64,000 bases of DNA from Micromonospora sp. WMMA1947 (GCF_027497355.1 NZ_CP114909.1:496001-560000), one strand, 5' to 3'. Shown: positions 26,678 to 35,995, numbered from the stretch's first letter. Numbers and translations: made by a program. The notes: generated from the letters alone by a model not told the origin.

Positions 26678-26683
26678 ACGGTA
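26678..26683 (-). promoter_or_regulatory. -10 box (TACCGT), likely leaderless
   Basis: TACCGT on the minus strand ends 7 nt before the ATG of the L7/L12-like gene. No ribosome binding site is present. Confidence 0.4.
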
Positions 26684-26724
26684 GCGCCCCAGGGCGAACC
26701 CTCCCGCCGGGGACCGCCCGCCGC

Positions 26725-26730
26725 TAGGGT
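26725..26730 (+). promoter_or_regulatory. -10 box (TAGGGT), likely leaderless
   Basis: TAGGGT ends 6 nt before the ATG of the FAD oxidoreductase at 26737, with no Shine-Dalgarno sequence between. Confidence 0.5.
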
Positions 26731-26736
26731 CGCGGC

Positions 26737-28347
26737 ATGAGCGAACGCCCCAGGAGCGACGCGAGTGAGCTGCCGTCCCGCGCCGACGTCGTGATCGTCG
26801 GCGCCGGGCACAACGGCCTGGTCTCGGCGATCCTGCTGGCCCGCGCCGGCCTGGACGTCCTCGTGCTGGAGGCGTCAGGGGTGATCGGCGGCGCCACGCG
26901 CACCGAGAACCCGTTCCCGAAGGTGCCGGGGCTGCGTCACTCCACCGGGTCGTACCTGCTGGGGCTGATGCCGCCGGAGCTGCTGGCCACGCTCGACGTG
27001 AGCATCCCGGTGCTGCGCCGCGACCCGCACTACTTCCTGCCCACGCCGGGCGGGCTCGGCTCGCCGTACCTGCTGGCCGGCAGCGACGTGGCGGCGAGCC
27101 GGCGGCAGCTCGCGGAGATGTTCTCCCCCGCCGACGTCGCCGCCGACGACGCGCTGCACGCCGAGCTGGCCCAGCTGCGGGAGGATCTCGCCCCGGCGTG
27201 GCTGGCCGAGCCGCTGCCGGTCGAGGAGACCGCCGAGCGCTACGTGCGGCCCGCGCTGCGGCAGGTCTTCGTCGACCTGGTGCGCGGCTCGGTCGCCGAC
27301 CACCTGGCCCGCTTCGACTTCCGCTCCGAGCTGCTGGTCAGCATGTACGCGGTCACCGACGGCCTGTCCGGGCTCAACGCCGGCCCGGACGACCCCGGCA
27401 CCGGTCACAACTTCCTCGTGCACAACATGTGCCGGCTCCCGGGCGCGGACGGCACCTGGATGATCACTCGGGGCGGCATGGGCACCGTGTCGCGCACGTT
27501 CGCCGAGGCCGCCGTGCGCGCCGGGGCGCGGATCGTGGCCGACGCGCCGGTCACCGCGATCCGGCTGGCCGGAGGCGCCGCCGCCGGGGTGACGCTCGCC
27601 GACGGCTGGGAGGTGGACGCCCCGGTGATGCTCGGCGCCTGTGACCCGTACCGGCTGATGGAGCTGCTGCCCGACGGCGCGCTGCCGGCGGAACTCGGCG
27701 CGCGGATGGCGGCGGTCCGCCGCACCGGCACCACGCTCAAGCTCAACCTGGCGCTGACCGGGCTGCCGCGCTTCTCCTGCCTGCCGGCCGACGCGCCGAG
27801 CCCGTTCGGCTCGACCATCCACCTGCTGCCCGGCTCGGCCTCGCTCGTCGGCGACGGCGGCGAGTCCCCGATGGCGGCGCTGCGCGGCATGTGGGCGGAC
27901 GTGCGGGCCGGGCGGCTGCCGGAGGAGCCGACGATCGAGTGGTACCTGCACACGACTGTCGACCCGTCGCTCTCGGACGATGCGGGGCACCACTCGTCGG
28001 CGCTGTTCGTGCAGTCGGTCCCCTACGAACTGGCCGGCACCACCTGGGACGCGGCGCTGCCCGGCTACGTGCAGCGGCTGATCGCAATCTGCGAGCGGTA
28101 CGCCCCGGGCGCCGGTGACCTCGTCGCGGACGCGGTGCCGCTGCCGCCGCCCGGCATCGAGGCGCACTTCGGCATCACCGGCGGGCACATCCACCACGTC
28201 GACAACACGGTGTCGTTCACCGACCGGATGCCGTACGCGACGGGGGTGGACGGGGTGTACGCGGGCAGCGCCGGCTGCCACCCGGCGGGCAGCGTGATCG
28301 GCGCCGCCGGGCACAACGCCGCCCGCCGCATCCTCGCCGAGATGTAA
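26737..28347 (+). CDS. FAD-dependent oxidoreductase, phytoene-desaturase/PYROXD2-like
   Basis: A 536-residue flavoprotein. The dinucleotide-binding motif VIVGAGHNGLVSA is at residues 19-31, followed by VLVLEASGVIGGATRT, the pattern of CrtI/amine-oxidase-type enzymes. The C-terminal FAD-contact motif is GVDGVYAGSAGCHPAGSVIGAAGHNAAR. Length and the 'HNFLVHNMCRLPGADGTWMITRGG' region (about residues 226-249) fit the PYROXD2-like branch rather than true carotenoid desaturases. No carotenoid genes are adjacent and the substrate is unknown. The start ATG is 6 nt after a TAGGGT box. Tandem intergenic repeats follow the stop. Confidence 0.85.
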   Translation: MSERPRSDASELPSRADVVIVGAGHNGLVSAILLARAGLDVLVLEASGVIGGATRTENPFPKVPGLRHSTGSYLLGLMPPELLATLDVSIPVLRRDPHYFLPTPGGLGSPYLLAGSDVAASRRQLAEMFSPADVAADDALHAELAQLREDLAPAWLAEPLPVEETAERYVRPALRQVFVDLVRGSVADHLARFDFRSELLVSMYAVTDGLSGLNAGPDDPGTGHNFLVHNMCRLPGADGTWMITRGGMGTVSRTFAEAAVRAGARIVADAPVTAIRLAGGAAAGVTLADGWEVDAPVMLGACDPYRLMELLPDGALPAELGARMAAVRRTGTTLKLNLALTGLPRFSCLPADAPSPFGSTIHLLPGSASLVGDGGESPMAALRGMWADVRAGRLPEEPTIEWYLHTTVDPSLSDDAGHHSSALFVQSVPYELAGTTWDAALPGYVQRLIAICERYAPGAGDLVADAVPLPPPGIEAHFGITGGHIHHVDNTVSFTDRMPYATGVDGVYAGSAGCHPAGSVIGAAGHNAARRILAEM

Positions 28348-28397
28348 GGAAGGGCCCCTTGTTAACGCCTCCGGTAGAGGAAGGGCCCCTTCTTAAC
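28347..28397. repeat. Two direct copies of AGGAAGGGCCCCTTnTTAAC
   Basis: The 20-bp unit occurs at 28347-28366 (n = G) and 28378-28397 (n = C), starting 31 bp apart. Both lie in the 56-bp gap between two convergent genes; the first copy begins inside the upstream stop codon. The unit resembles a short repeat I recall as common in Micromonospora genomes. Confidence 0.8.
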
Positions 28398-28403
28398 AGC
28401 CGC

Positions 28404-29093
28404 TCACGGCGTCTCGGGCGCCTCCTGGCCCGCGGGCGGGAGATCGCCCGGCCCGCGCACCAGGTAGACGCCGACCAGCAGCAGGTACGCCAGCAGGCTC
28501 AGCACCGGGTCGACGAACACGATCGCGAACGCGACCAGGTAGAGCAGCGGACCGAGGCGGAACCGCCGGGCCACCGCCCGCGCCAGTCGCGGGTCCAGAC
28601 CGGGGTGCAGCAGCCCGCGGCGGCGTGCCCACCACCAGCTCAGGTTGAAGAAGAGCGCCTCGCCGAGCACCACACCCGCGTACAACGCGGCGGTCAGCCG
28701 CTGGTCGCGGACCGTGCCGCGCAGGTTGTCCGCGAGCAGGTCGGCGGTGAACGGGATCGCCGCCACGAACATCAGCAGCAGCAGGTTCAGCACCAGCAGC
28801 ATCTGGTCGACCCGGCGGACGTAGCGCCACATGTTGTGGTGGGTCAGCCAGACCTGGCCGACGATGGCGAAGGTGATCACGTACGCCAGGTAGGCCCGCC
28901 ACTCCTGCACGAGCACCGCGGCCAGCCCGTCGTCCTGCGGCAGGTCCGGGTCGAACGCCAGCAGCTCGACGGCCATCAGGGTGAGCACGATGGCGATCAC
29001 CGCGTCGCTGAACGCCTCCACCCGCGAGGCGTCGCGCGCCATCTCGCTGCCGCGCCCGAACCGGTACGCCGGTTCCCTGTCCGCACCCGTCAC
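28404..29093 (-). CDS. TMEM175 family (DUF1211) potassium channel-like protein
   Basis: A 229-residue membrane protein with about six helices. The first helix contains RVEAFSDAVIAIVLTLMAVEL, including the FSD motif that lines the pore of TMEM175 channels. Later conserved positions include LTHHNMWRYVRRVDQMLLVLNLLLLM. Bacterial members form tetrameric potassium-permeable channels. The start ATG at 29093 is preceded by a G-rich GAGGGGGCG; ATG at 29042 (residue 18) is the alternative. The C-terminus is Pro/Glu-rich. It lies alone between convergent and upstream genes. Confidence 0.85.
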   Translation of the reverse strand: MTGADREPAYRFGRGSEMARDASRVEAFSDAVIAIVLTLMAVELLAFDPDLPQDDGLAAVLVQEWRAYLAYVITFAIVGQVWLTHHNMWRYVRRVDQMLLVLNLLLLMFVAAIPFTADLLADNLRGTVRDQRLTAALYAGVVLGEALFFNLSWWWARRRGLLHPGLDPRLARAVARRFRLGPLLYLVAFAIVFVDPVLSLLAYLLLVGVYLVRGPGDLPPAGQEAPETP

Positions 29094-29150
29094 GCCGCCC
29101 CCTCACGACCGATGGTCGCGTGCCGGGGGCGGCGGGCGGGGCGGAACTCG

Positions 29151-30731
29151 TCAGATGGCCGCTTCCCCGGCCGGCGCCGGGGTCTCCGCGTCGGCGCGGT
29201 GCGCGCGGATCTTGTGCCCGACGCTGGTCAGGCAGCGCCCGCTGGCCAGGTCGAACTTCCAGCCGTGCAGCTGGCAGGTGAGCTGGTCGCCGTCGACGAT
29301 GCCGAACCGGCTCAGGTCCGCCTTCAGGTGCGGGCAGCGCCGCTGCACCACCCAGCCGTCGAGCGTGATGTCCTCGGCGTCGACCGCCCGCTCGTGCTCG
29401 TCGTACCAGCCCTCGGCGTACTGGAGACGCTCCTCGGACAGGCACTTGAAGAAGGCGTAGACGAACTCGTTGTACTGGCCGATCCGGGCCGCGGAGAAGC
29501 GGCAGGACAGGAAGAGCGAGTTGACCCAGTCCACCTCGCCGATGTGCAGCAGGTGCTCGATCAGCGCCCGCTCGGTACGGAAGCGGTAGCGCACCTTCTC
29601 GTCCGCGTACGGCCGGACCTCCTTGCCCGGGAAGTCCACCACGATCGACTCGACCTCGGACCCGTCGTAGCCGACCAGGTCGAAGCGGACCGGCCCGCCG
29701 ACGCCCTTGGCCAGGTAGATCGACTCGTCCAGCAGCGGCTCGATCCGGCGCTTCATCTCGCCCAGCACGTCGACCTCGGGGTGCCGCCAGGACGCCTTCT
29801 CCGCCTCGATGACGCCGCGCTTGCGCTCCCGCATCTCCTCCAGGTGGGCGACCTTGTTCGCGAAGAACTCCTCCACCGGCACCGGGTGCGTGGTGGTGGC
29901 GCCCTCGGTGGTGATCTCCGAGACGCTGCCCGGCAGCAGCACGATGCCGTTGGTGCCGCCGACCTTGGCGTACTCGGAGAGGAACACCGACTGGTCGGGG
30001 AAGATGTTGCCCTCGTCGCCGAAGATGTCGTTGAACTGCCACAGCTCGTCGTCGAGGAAGCACGGCGGGCCGGCGATCGGGAAGACGTGGTCGGCCTTCA
30101 GGTCGTCGATGTAGCGCCAGGTGCGGTCGAACTGCCGGTCCCGCTTCTGCTTGCCGAACGCGGTCTTCGCCGCCTGCGGCAGCTCGTAGACCATCGGGTA
30201 CCAGATCGCGCCGGAGAACTGCAGCATGTGCGCGTGCACGTGGCCCAGCTCGGCGAACACGCTCAGGTCGGTCGGGCGGGCGTCGTTCTGGTTGAGCAGC
30301 CGGACGCCGTCGTACTCGACCCAGAGCGAGGAGTCGCCGATCGGGCCGTCGGTCGGGCTGGTCAGCGCCTGGATCATGATCTTCAGGCCGCCGGGCAGCT
30401 CCACGACCTGCTCGTTCGGGGCCTTGAGGAACTTGGTGAAGCCCAACTCCCGGAACTCGTCCTCCATCTCCGAGGTGGGGAACTCGGGGAGCAGGACGGT
30501 GGCGTCCTTCGACACGAAGTCACGCAGGTGCTTCGCGTCGAAGTGGTCCCGGTGCAGGTGCGACACGTACAGGTAGTCGACCTGGCCGAGGGTCGCCCAG
30601 TCGAGCAGGGAGTTGTCCGGGAAGGGGAACCACGAGGCGAAGTAGGCGGGGTTGACCCACGGGTCGCACAGGATGCTGCCCGCAGCCGTGTCGATCCGCA
30701 TGCTGGCATGCCCCGTACCGGTCACTCGCAC
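29151..30731 (-). CDS. MBL-fold hydrolase fused to a C-terminal Rieske [2Fe-2S] domain
   Basis: A 526-residue fusion. The N-terminal about 250 residues form a UlaG-like metallo-beta-lactamase domain with the metal motif HLHRDH at residues 58-63. A central region of about 200 residues is helical and strand-mixed. The C-terminus is a Rieske domain with Cys466-Pro-His468, 17 residues, then Cys486-Gln-Leu-His489, the exact ligand spacing of the family. The composition recalls CMP-N-acetylneuraminate hydroxylase (CMAH), which carries its Rieske domain at the N-terminus as I recall. GTG at 30731 is chosen because AGGAGG lies 6 nt upstream; a TTG at 30746 precedes that site. The substrate is unknown and no reductase is adjacent. 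Confidence 0.85.
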   Translation of the reverse strand: MRVTGTGHASMRIDTAAGSILCDPWVNPAYFASWFPFPDNSLLDWATLGQVDYLYVSHLHRDHFDAKHLRDFVSKDATVLLPEFPTSEMEDEFRELGFTKFLKAPNEQVVELPGGLKIMIQALTSPTDGPIGDSSLWVEYDGVRLLNQNDARPTDLSVFAELGHVHAHMLQFSGAIWYPMVYELPQAAKTAFGKQKRDRQFDRTWRYIDDLKADHVFPIAGPPCFLDDELWQFNDIFGDEGNIFPDQSVFLSEYAKVGGTNGIVLLPGSVSEITTEGATTTHPVPVEEFFANKVAHLEEMRERKRGVIEAEKASWRHPEVDVLGEMKRRIEPLLDESIYLAKGVGGPVRFDLVGYDGSEVESIVVDFPGKEVRPYADEKVRYRFRTERALIEHLLHIGEVDWVNSLFLSCRFSAARIGQYNEFVYAFFKCLSEERLQYAEGWYDEHERAVDAEDITLDGWVVQRRCPHLKADLSRFGIVDGDQLTCQLHGWKFDLASGRCLTSVGHKIRAHRADAETPAPAGEAAI

Positions 30732-30978
30732 CGCAGTCCTCCTCAAAAAGACATCAAGGTGTACGTCAAGACGCTACCGGAGGCAGTGTGCTCGCCGTTC
30801 CGCGACGCCGGTAGTGCCCTTCCGCCCCGGCCGCTACGGGACCAACGGCCCGGGCCGGCCGGCGTGCCGCTGTCGCCCGGCCGGGTCATCCCCGGCACAG
30901 GAGGTCGGACCCTGCGCCGGGCCCGGTTGGGGGCGTGCCAGACTGATCGGAGATCCGATCGCGAGGGAAGGACCGACA

Positions 30979-31203
30979 GTGGCAGGAGACGAGCCGGTAA
31001 CCGCGCCAGATCAGCACAAGCCCGGGCACCGCAAGTCCGGACGGATCGGTGCGGTGCTGTCGGCGGTGGCCTTGGTTCTGATGGCGTTCTGCGGGATCGA
31101 GGAGGGCCGGGTGGAGCACCTCTGGCTGTTCGGGATCGCCGGACTGCTGATCGCCATCGTCATCGGCGACGCCGTGCTGCGCCGCAACGGCCTGCGGTCC
31201 TGA
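30979..31203 (+). CDS. DUF2631 family small membrane protein
   Basis: A 74-residue protein starting VAGDEPVTAPDQHKPGHRK, the hallmark DUF2631 N-terminus, followed by two membrane helices (about residues 24-40 and 48-64) and the conserved end GDAVLRRNGLRS. It is an actinobacteria-specific family of unknown function; the M. tuberculosis homologue (Rv2876) sits in the same gene neighbourhood between dxr and rlmN. The GTG start has a GAGGGAAGG ribosome binding site. A 15-bp terminator hairpin follows 24 nt after the stop. Confidence 0.85.
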   Translation: MAGDEPVTAPDQHKPGHRKSGRIGAVLSAVALVLMAFCGIEEGRVEHLWLFGIAGLLIAIVIGDAVLRRNGLRS

Positions 31204-31227
31204 CGCGCGGCGCCCACGGTAGTGCGC

Positions 31228-31262
31228 GAAGGGCCCGCCCCCTCGTCGGGGGCGGGCCCTTC
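31228..31262. terminator. Strong bidirectional terminator
   Basis: A perfect 15-bp GC-rich stem (arms 31228-31242 and 31248-31262, loop TCGTC) in the gap between the convergent DUF2631 and DivIVA-like genes. Confidence 0.85.
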
Positions 31263-31282
31263 GTCGTCTCGTGCGGGCGGGG

Positions 31283-32518
31283 TCAGCGGCCGAGCAGGAT
31301 GTCCTGCACGTCCTTGAGCGCGGCGTCGACCTCGGCCTCGAAGTAGCCACCGGGCACCAGCCCGAAGCGCAGCGTGTCGAGTTCCTTCGGGTTCACCGGC
31401 ATCGGGTTGCGCCCCTGCATGCCGCCGAGCAGCGTCTCGAAGAACCGGTCGACCTGGTCCGGGTCGTACCCGCTGCCGAACCGGCGGACCTGGAAGCTGC
31501 GGCGGATCTGGTCGACCCGGTGCAGGTCGCTGCCGGGCGGGCCGGCCATCGGCGGCCCCACCATGGGGGGACCGGCGACCGGCGGGCCCACGAGCGGAGG
31601 GCCGGTCATCGAGGGGCCCGGGCCGTAGCCCTGGTCCGGCGGCCCGTAGCCCGGGTCCGGCGGACCGTAACCCGGGTCGGGTTGGCCGTAGCCGGGCTCC
31701 GGTGCGCCGTAGCCCTGCTGCGGCAACGCCGGCGGACCGCCGGGGCCACGACCGCGCAGCTCGCGGTCGGGCATGCGGATCTCCGCGGTCATGTCGGCAC
31801 GCCCGCGCCGGCCGGCCTCGAACCCGTCGAAGCGCTCCTCCTGGCCGTACCCGCTGTCCGGTGGGCCGTAGCCACCCGGGCCGCTGTCCGGCGGGCCGTA
31901 CCCACCGGGACCGTTGTCCGGGCCGTACCCGCCGGGGCCGTTGTCCGGGCCGTAGCCGCCCGGGCCGGGCGGCAGGCCGCGCGGCGGCGGGCCGCCGTGC
32001 CCCATCGGCGCGCCCGGGCCCATCGGGCCGGGACCACCCGGGCCGCGCGGGCCGTCGTAGCCGCCGCGCGGGCCGTCGTAGCCACCGGCGAACGCCCCGG
32101 TCGGTTCGTCGTAGCGGTTGCCGTAGCGGTCGGCCGGCGGGCCGGGCTGAGGCGGCATCTGCCGGGGCGGCATCGGCGGCTGCGGCACCGGCGACAGGCC
32201 CCTGTCGTCGCGCATCGGCGGGCCGAGCCGGTCGGCCATCCGCGGGTCGCCACCGCGCCCGGCGGGTGCGCCACCGCGCTCCTCCAGCTCGGCGAGCTGC
32301 CGCTCGACCCGGTCGAGGTGCAGGTCGACCTGCCACTCGTCGTAGCCGTTGAACCGGACCCGGAAGACGACGTCGTGGACCTCCTGGGAGGCCACGGGCG
32401 CGCCCACCGGCTGGCCGTCGAGTGTCGCCTCGACCCGGTCCAGGAAGGCGTCGACCTCGTCGACCTTGTAGCCCCGGCGGAGCGCCTTACGCCGGAAACG
32501 CTGACCCTGACTCGCCAC
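31283..32518 (-). CDS. DivIVA-domain protein with N- and C-terminal modules and Gly/Pro-rich linker
   Basis: A 411-residue protein. Residues about 6-80 hold two DivIVA-type motifs (FRRKALRRGYKVDEVDAFLD and VRFNGYDEWQVDLHLDRVE). Residues 331-411 hold two more (FGSGYDPDQVDRFFETLL and LVPGGYFEAEVDAALKDV). Between them, a linker of about 230 residues is dominated by Gly, Pro, Tyr and Asp repeats such as GPGGYGPDN. DivIVA proteins bind curved membranes and organise polar growth or division in actinobacteria. GTG at 32518 has an AGGAGA ribosome binding site. It is 22 nt downstream of rlmN and probably co-transcribed. Confidence 0.85.
   Translation of the reverse strand: MASQGQRFRRKALRRGYKVDEVDAFLDRVEATLDGQPVGAPVASQEVHDVVFRVRFNGYDEWQVDLHLDRVERQLAELEERGGAPAGRGGDPRMADRLGPPMRDDRGLSPVPQPPMPPRQMPPQPGPPADRYGNRYDEPTGAFAGGYDGPRGGYDGPRGPGGPGPMGPGAPMGHGGPPPRGLPPGPGGYGPDNGPGGYGPDNGPGGYGPPDSGPGGYGPPDSGYGQEERFDGFEAGRRGRADMTAEIRMPDRELRGRGPGGPPALPQQGYGAPEPGYGQPDPGYGPPDPGYGPPDQGYGPGPSMTGPPLVGPPVAGPPMVGPPMAGPPGSDLHRVDQIRRSFQVRRFGSGYDPDQVDRFFETLLGGMQGRNPMPVNPKELDTLRFGLVPGGYFEAEVDAALKDVQDILLGR
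31560..32090 (-). repeat. Coding tandem repeats of the DivIVA-like linker
   Basis: Imperfect tandem repeats encode PDxGPGGYGP-type units (about 31840-31975) and PDPGYGP units (about 31615-31700), plus GPP(L/V/M)xGPP units at about 31545-31610. They lie in frame, and such arrays are prone to length change. Confidence 0.75.
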
Positions 32519-32540
32519 TATGTCTCCTGGTCTCGTACCG

Positions 32541-33686
32541 CTACGCCGTTGCCGCGCGTGAGTCGCCGTCCGTGTCCTCGGCGGCGGCGAGCTGCCCACA
32601 GGCCCCGTCGATCTCGCGCCCCCGGGTGTCGCGCACCGTGGTCGACACCCCGGCGTCGCGCAACCGCCGGACGAACTCCCGCTCGACCGGCTTCGGGCTG
32701 GCGTCCCAGCGGCTGCCCGGAGTCGGGTTGAGCGGGATCAGGTTCACGTGGGCCAGCTTGCCGGCCAGTAGCCGCCCGAGCAGATCGGCTCTCCACGGCT
32801 GATCGTTCACGTCCTTGATCATCGCGTATTCGATGGACACGCGACGCCCCGTCGTGGCCGCGTAGTCCCACGCCGCGTCCAGCACCTCGGACACCTTCCA
32901 GCGCTGGTTGACCGGGACGAGTTCGTCGCGCAGCTCATCATCGGGGGCGTGCAGCGACAACGCAAGGGTCACCGAGAGGTCTTCGCTGGCCAGTCGGCGG
33001 ATCGCCGGCACCAGGCCGACCGTCGAGACGGTGATGTGCCGCTGCGACAGCCCCAGCCCTTCCGGCGCCGGGGCGACCAGCCGGCGGATCGCCGCCACCA
33101 CCCGCGAGTAGTTCGCGAGCGGCTCGCCCATGCCCATGAACACCACGTGCGACAGCCGCGGCGGCGACCCGGCCACCACGCCGGAGGCGGCCACCCCGGC
33201 CAGGTAGACCGCCTGGTCGACGATCTCGGCGGTGGACAGGTTGCGGGTCAGCCCGGCCTGGCCGGTGGCGCAGAACGGGCAGGCCATGCCGCAGCCGGCC
33301 TGGCTGGAGATGCAGACGGTCACCCGGTCCGGGTAGCCCATCAGCACGCTCTCCACCAGCGAGCCGTCGTGCAGCCGCCAGAGCGCCTTGCGCGTCGCGC
33401 CGTCGTCGCAGGCCAGCTCGCGTACCGGGGTCAGCAGGGTGGGCAGCAGCGCACCCGCCAGCCGCTCCCGGGTCGCCGCCGGCAGGTCGGTCATCCGCTC
33501 CGGGTCGCGCACCAGGCGGCCGAAGTAGTGGTTGGAGACCTGCTTGGCGCGGAACGCGGGCTCGCCCAGCTCGGCGACGAGCGCCTGCCGGCCCGGCAGG
33601 TCCAGGTCAGCGAGGTGGCGGGGAGGCATCGCGGGCTTGCGGCCGCGGGCGTCGGGGTCTACGGAGATCAGCGGGAGGCTCGTCAT
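32541..33686 (-). CDS. rlmN: 23S rRNA/tRNA adenine-C2 methyltransferase
   Basis: A 381-residue radical-SAM enzyme that methylates C2 of A2503 in 23S rRNA and A37 in some tRNAs. The cluster motif Cys132-GMA-Cys136-PF-Cys139 is present, and the second catalytic cysteine lies in EIDGACGQL near the C-terminus. [16 protein letters not shown] is diagnostic of RlmN. Length is typical. The stop is followed after 22 nt by the DivIVA-like gene on the same strand, and cdsA precedes it. The start ATG at 33686 lacks a strong ribosome binding site. Confidence 0.97.
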   Translation of the reverse strand: MTSLPLISVDPDARGRKPAMPPRHLADLDLPGRQALVAELGEPAFRAKQVSNHYFGRLVRDPERMTDLPAATRERLAGALLPTLLTPVRELACDDGATRKALWRLHDGSLVESVLMGYPDRVTVCISSQAGCGMACPFCATGQAGLTRNLSTAEIVDQAVYLAGVAASGVVAGSPPRLSHVVFMGMGEPLANYSRVVAAIRRLVAPAPEGLGLSQRHITVSTVGLVPAIRRLASEDLSVTLALSLHAPDDELRDELVPVNQRWKVSEVLDAAWDYAATTGRRVSIEYAMIKDVNDQPWRADLLGRLLAGKLAHVNLIPLNPTPGSRWDASPKPVEREFVRRLRDAGVSTTVRDTRGREIDGACGQLAAAEDTDGDSRAATA

Positions 33687-33790
33687 GGCGCGTCCAGTCT
33701 GACACGCTCCCGCCCGGACGCACCCGTCCGTACGTGTCGAATCGCCCCCGGCCGGCCGGGCCGCGTCGGCTCGCCGCCGTGATTCATGCC

Positions 33791-35098
33791 TCAGCCCACC
33801 ACCGGGACGAAGACCGCGAGCAGCAGGTACGCCACCGGCACGGCGAACAGGATCGAGTCGAGCCGGTCCATCAGACCGCCGTGCCCGGGCAGCAGGTTAC
33901 TCATGTCCTTGACGCCGAGATCCCGCTTGATCATCGACTCGGCGAGGTCACCGAGCACCGCCGAGACGGAAATCGCCATCCCGAACAGCGCCCCCCACCA
34001 GGGGGCCACGTCGAACAACGCCCACAGCAGCGCCGCGCTGCCCGCCGCCGCGGCGGCCACCGAGCCGGCGAAGCCCTCCCAGGACTTCTTCGGGCTGATC
34101 GTGGGCGCCATCGGGTGCTTGCCGAACGACACGCCCGCGGCGTACCCGCCGGTGTCGGAGAGCACCACCGCCGCCAGCGTCACCAGCACACGCAGGTGCC
34201 CGTCGCCGGGCGCCGCCGCGAGCATGGCCGCGAACCCGGCGAGGAACGGCACGTACACCGCGATCAGGGTGGCCGCGGTGAGGTCGCGCTGGTAGTTGCC
34301 GGGCCCGTCGCCGAGCCGCCAGATCATCGTGCCCAGCACCGTCACCAGCAGGCCGAGGCAGAGCGCGTCGGGGCCCGCGTACCAGGCCAGGCCCACGGTG
34401 ATCACGCCACCGGCGACCAGCGGCGCCAGCGGCGGGTGGGCACCGCTGCGGCGGACCGCGCGGGCCATCTCCCAGATGCCGATCCCGACAGCGGTCGCCA
34501 GCACGGCGAGGAACGCCGGCATGAAGAAGAACAGCGGCACCACGACCGCCGCGCCGAGGGCCACCCCGACGCCGATCGCGGCCGGCAGGTTACGCCCGGC
34601 CCGGGACGTCGTCGGCTCGGTGGTCGGCGGACGCTCGGCGCTCGCCCGTCGGCGTCCCGGCCCGCGGCGGCCGGCCGGCGGCTCCGGCGCGGGCTCGTCG
34701 CGTACCGCCGGGATCTGCTCGGTGGGCTCGTCGCGCACCGGCGCGATCTGCGCGGTCGGGTACTCGTCGTCGCGGGCCGGCTCACCCCACGGGCCGTCGT
34801 GCCGCGGCTCGTCGCGCCGGCCGCGGTCGCCGGCCGGCGGTCCGTCGTACCGGCCCGGGCCGTCGTGGTGCCGCGAGGTCGTCGGGTACGGCCCGGCGTA
34901 CGTGTCCGGGCCGGCGTACGTGTCCGGGCCTCCGCCGGGGCGGGCGTAGGTGTCCGGCTCGGCGGGGTGGGTGTGCGCGGCCGGGCCGGGCCGCCAGGGG
35001 CCGGGCTCCAGGTCGGTGTCCGGCCAGGGCAGGGCCGGGGCGGCCGGGCGGTCCCAGCCACGCGACTCGGTGTTGCCGTAGGGGTCGGGGTGGGACAT
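33791..35098 (-). CDS. cdsA: Phosphatidate cytidylyltransferase with long hydrophilic N-terminus
   Basis: A 435-residue membrane enzyme making CDP-diacylglycerol for phospholipid synthesis. The catalytic part (about residues 150-435) has eight or so membrane helices and the CdsA signature [20 protein letters not shown] near residue 386, followed by [12 protein letters not shown]. The first 150 residues are disordered, rich in Pro, Asp, Arg, Gly and Tyr, an extension seen in some actinobacteria. ATG at 35098 is used; the adjoining GTG at 35101 is equally possible, and neither has a ribosome binding site. TAGGCT at 35238-35243 may be its -10 box, giving a leader of about 135 nt. Confidence 0.95.
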   Translation of the reverse strand: MSHPDPYGNTESRGWDRPAAPALPWPDTDLEPGPWRPGPAAHTHPAEPDTYARPGGGPDTYAGPDTYAGPYPTTSRHHDGPGRYDGPPAGDRGRRDEPRHDGPWGEPARDDEYPTAQIAPVRDEPTEQIPAVRDEPAPEPPAGRRGPGRRRASAERPPTTEPTTSRAGRNLPAAIGVGVALGAAVVVPLFFFMPAFLAVLATAVGIGIWEMARAVRRSGAHPPLAPLVAGGVITVGLAWYAGPDALCLGLLVTVLGTMIWRLGDGPGNYQRDLTAATLIAVYVPFLAGFAAMLAAAPGDGHLRVLVTLAAVVLSDTGGYAAGVSFGKHPMAPTISPKKSWEGFAGSVAAAAAGSAALLWALFDVAPWWGALFGMAISVSAVLGDLAESMIKRDLGVKDMSNLLPGHGGLMDRLDSILFAVPVAYLLLAVFVPVVG

Positions 35099-35351
35099 CA
35101 CGCACCGGCAGCCGGTACGAGAGCCACCACATGACGCAAGACCAAGACCATCCCCTACCGGCGTGAGACTTCCTGTTTACCGACCGACGGCCGGGCGACT
35201 CCCGCCGTTCACCCCGTGGTGGTCGGGAATCGTGCCGAGCCTACTGCACCCGCCGCGACGCCGAGGGTGTGCGCCGCCGGGCACGACGACGGCACCGGGC
35301 CGCCGCCCCGGCGGGCGACGGCGCGCGGTGCCGTTCGAGGTACGCGGGTGC

Positions 35352-35909
35352 TCAGACCTCGAGCAGCTCGCTCTCCTTGTGCTTGACCAGCTCGTCGACT
35401 CCGCCGACGAAGCGCTGGGTCAGGTCGTCCAGCTCCTTCTCCGCGCGCCGGCCCTCGTCCTCGCCGACCTCGCCGTCCTTGACCAGGCGGTCCAGCTCTT
35501 CCTTGGCCTTGCGGCGGATGTTGCGGACGGCGACCTTGGCCTCCTCGCCCTTCTGCCGGGCGACCTTGATCATGTCGCGGCGCCGCTCCTCGGTCATCTG
35601 CGGCAGGACGATGCGGAGCTGGTTGCCCTCGTTGTTCGGGTTGGCCCCGAGGTCCGAGTCGCGGATCGCCTTCTCCATGGCGCCCAGCTGCGAGTTGTCG
35701 TACGGCTTGATGATCACCATGCGCGGCTCGGGCACCGCGATGGACGCCATCTGCGGCAGCGGGGTCGGGCTGCCGTAGTAGTCGATCACGATCCGGGAGA
35801 ACATGGCGGCGTTGGCGCGTCCGGTACGGATACCGCCGAACTCCTCCTTGGCGTGCTCGATGGCACGCTCCATCTTCTCCTCCGCCTCGAGGAGGGTGTC
35901 GTCGATCAC
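35352..35909 (-). CDS. frr: Ribosome recycling factor
   Basis: A 185-residue cytosolic factor that, with EF-G, splits post-termination ribosomes. The sequence is collinear with the family: [19 protein letters not shown] near the N-terminus, [15 protein letters not shown], and the conserved [21 protein letters not shown]. Length is standard. The GTG start at 35909 follows CGAGGAGACC. It lies 86 nt after pyrH on the same strand and is probably co-transcribed with it. Confidence 0.98.
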   Translation of the reverse strand: MIDDTLLEAEEKMERAIEHAKEEFGGIRTGRANAAMFSRIVIDYYGSPTPLPQMASIAVPEPRMVIIKPYDNSQLGAMEKAIRDSDLGANPNNEGNQLRIVLPQMTEERRRDMIKVARQKGEEAKVAVRNIRRKAKEELDRLVKDGEVGEDEGRRAEKELDDLTQRFVGGVDELVKHKESELLEV

Positions 35910-35995
35910 CGGTCTCCTCGCCTCCTTCTGTCGCTCGTCGGGTGTGGTGCGGGTGCTGCCGTGGCAGAGGGACCGCTGCCGGTCCGGCGGGCCGG

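Noticed and set aside
26737..28347. Carotenoid desaturase (crtI) naming of the FAD oxidoreductase
   Set aside because: No other carotenoid genes are nearby and the sequence fits the PYROXD2-like branch better, so no gene symbol was given.
30945..30960. GATCGGA/TCCGATC inverted repeat before the DUF2631 gene
   Set aside because: Seven-bp arms with a 2-nt spacer are common by chance in this composition, and no regulator is nearby.
28359..31346. 995-codon plus-strand open frame
   Set aside because: It runs antisense to the TMEM175 and MBL-Rieske genes, whose proteins have clear motifs; its own translation is low-complexity (Val/Gln/Arg/His-rich), as expected of a GC-rich antisense shadow.
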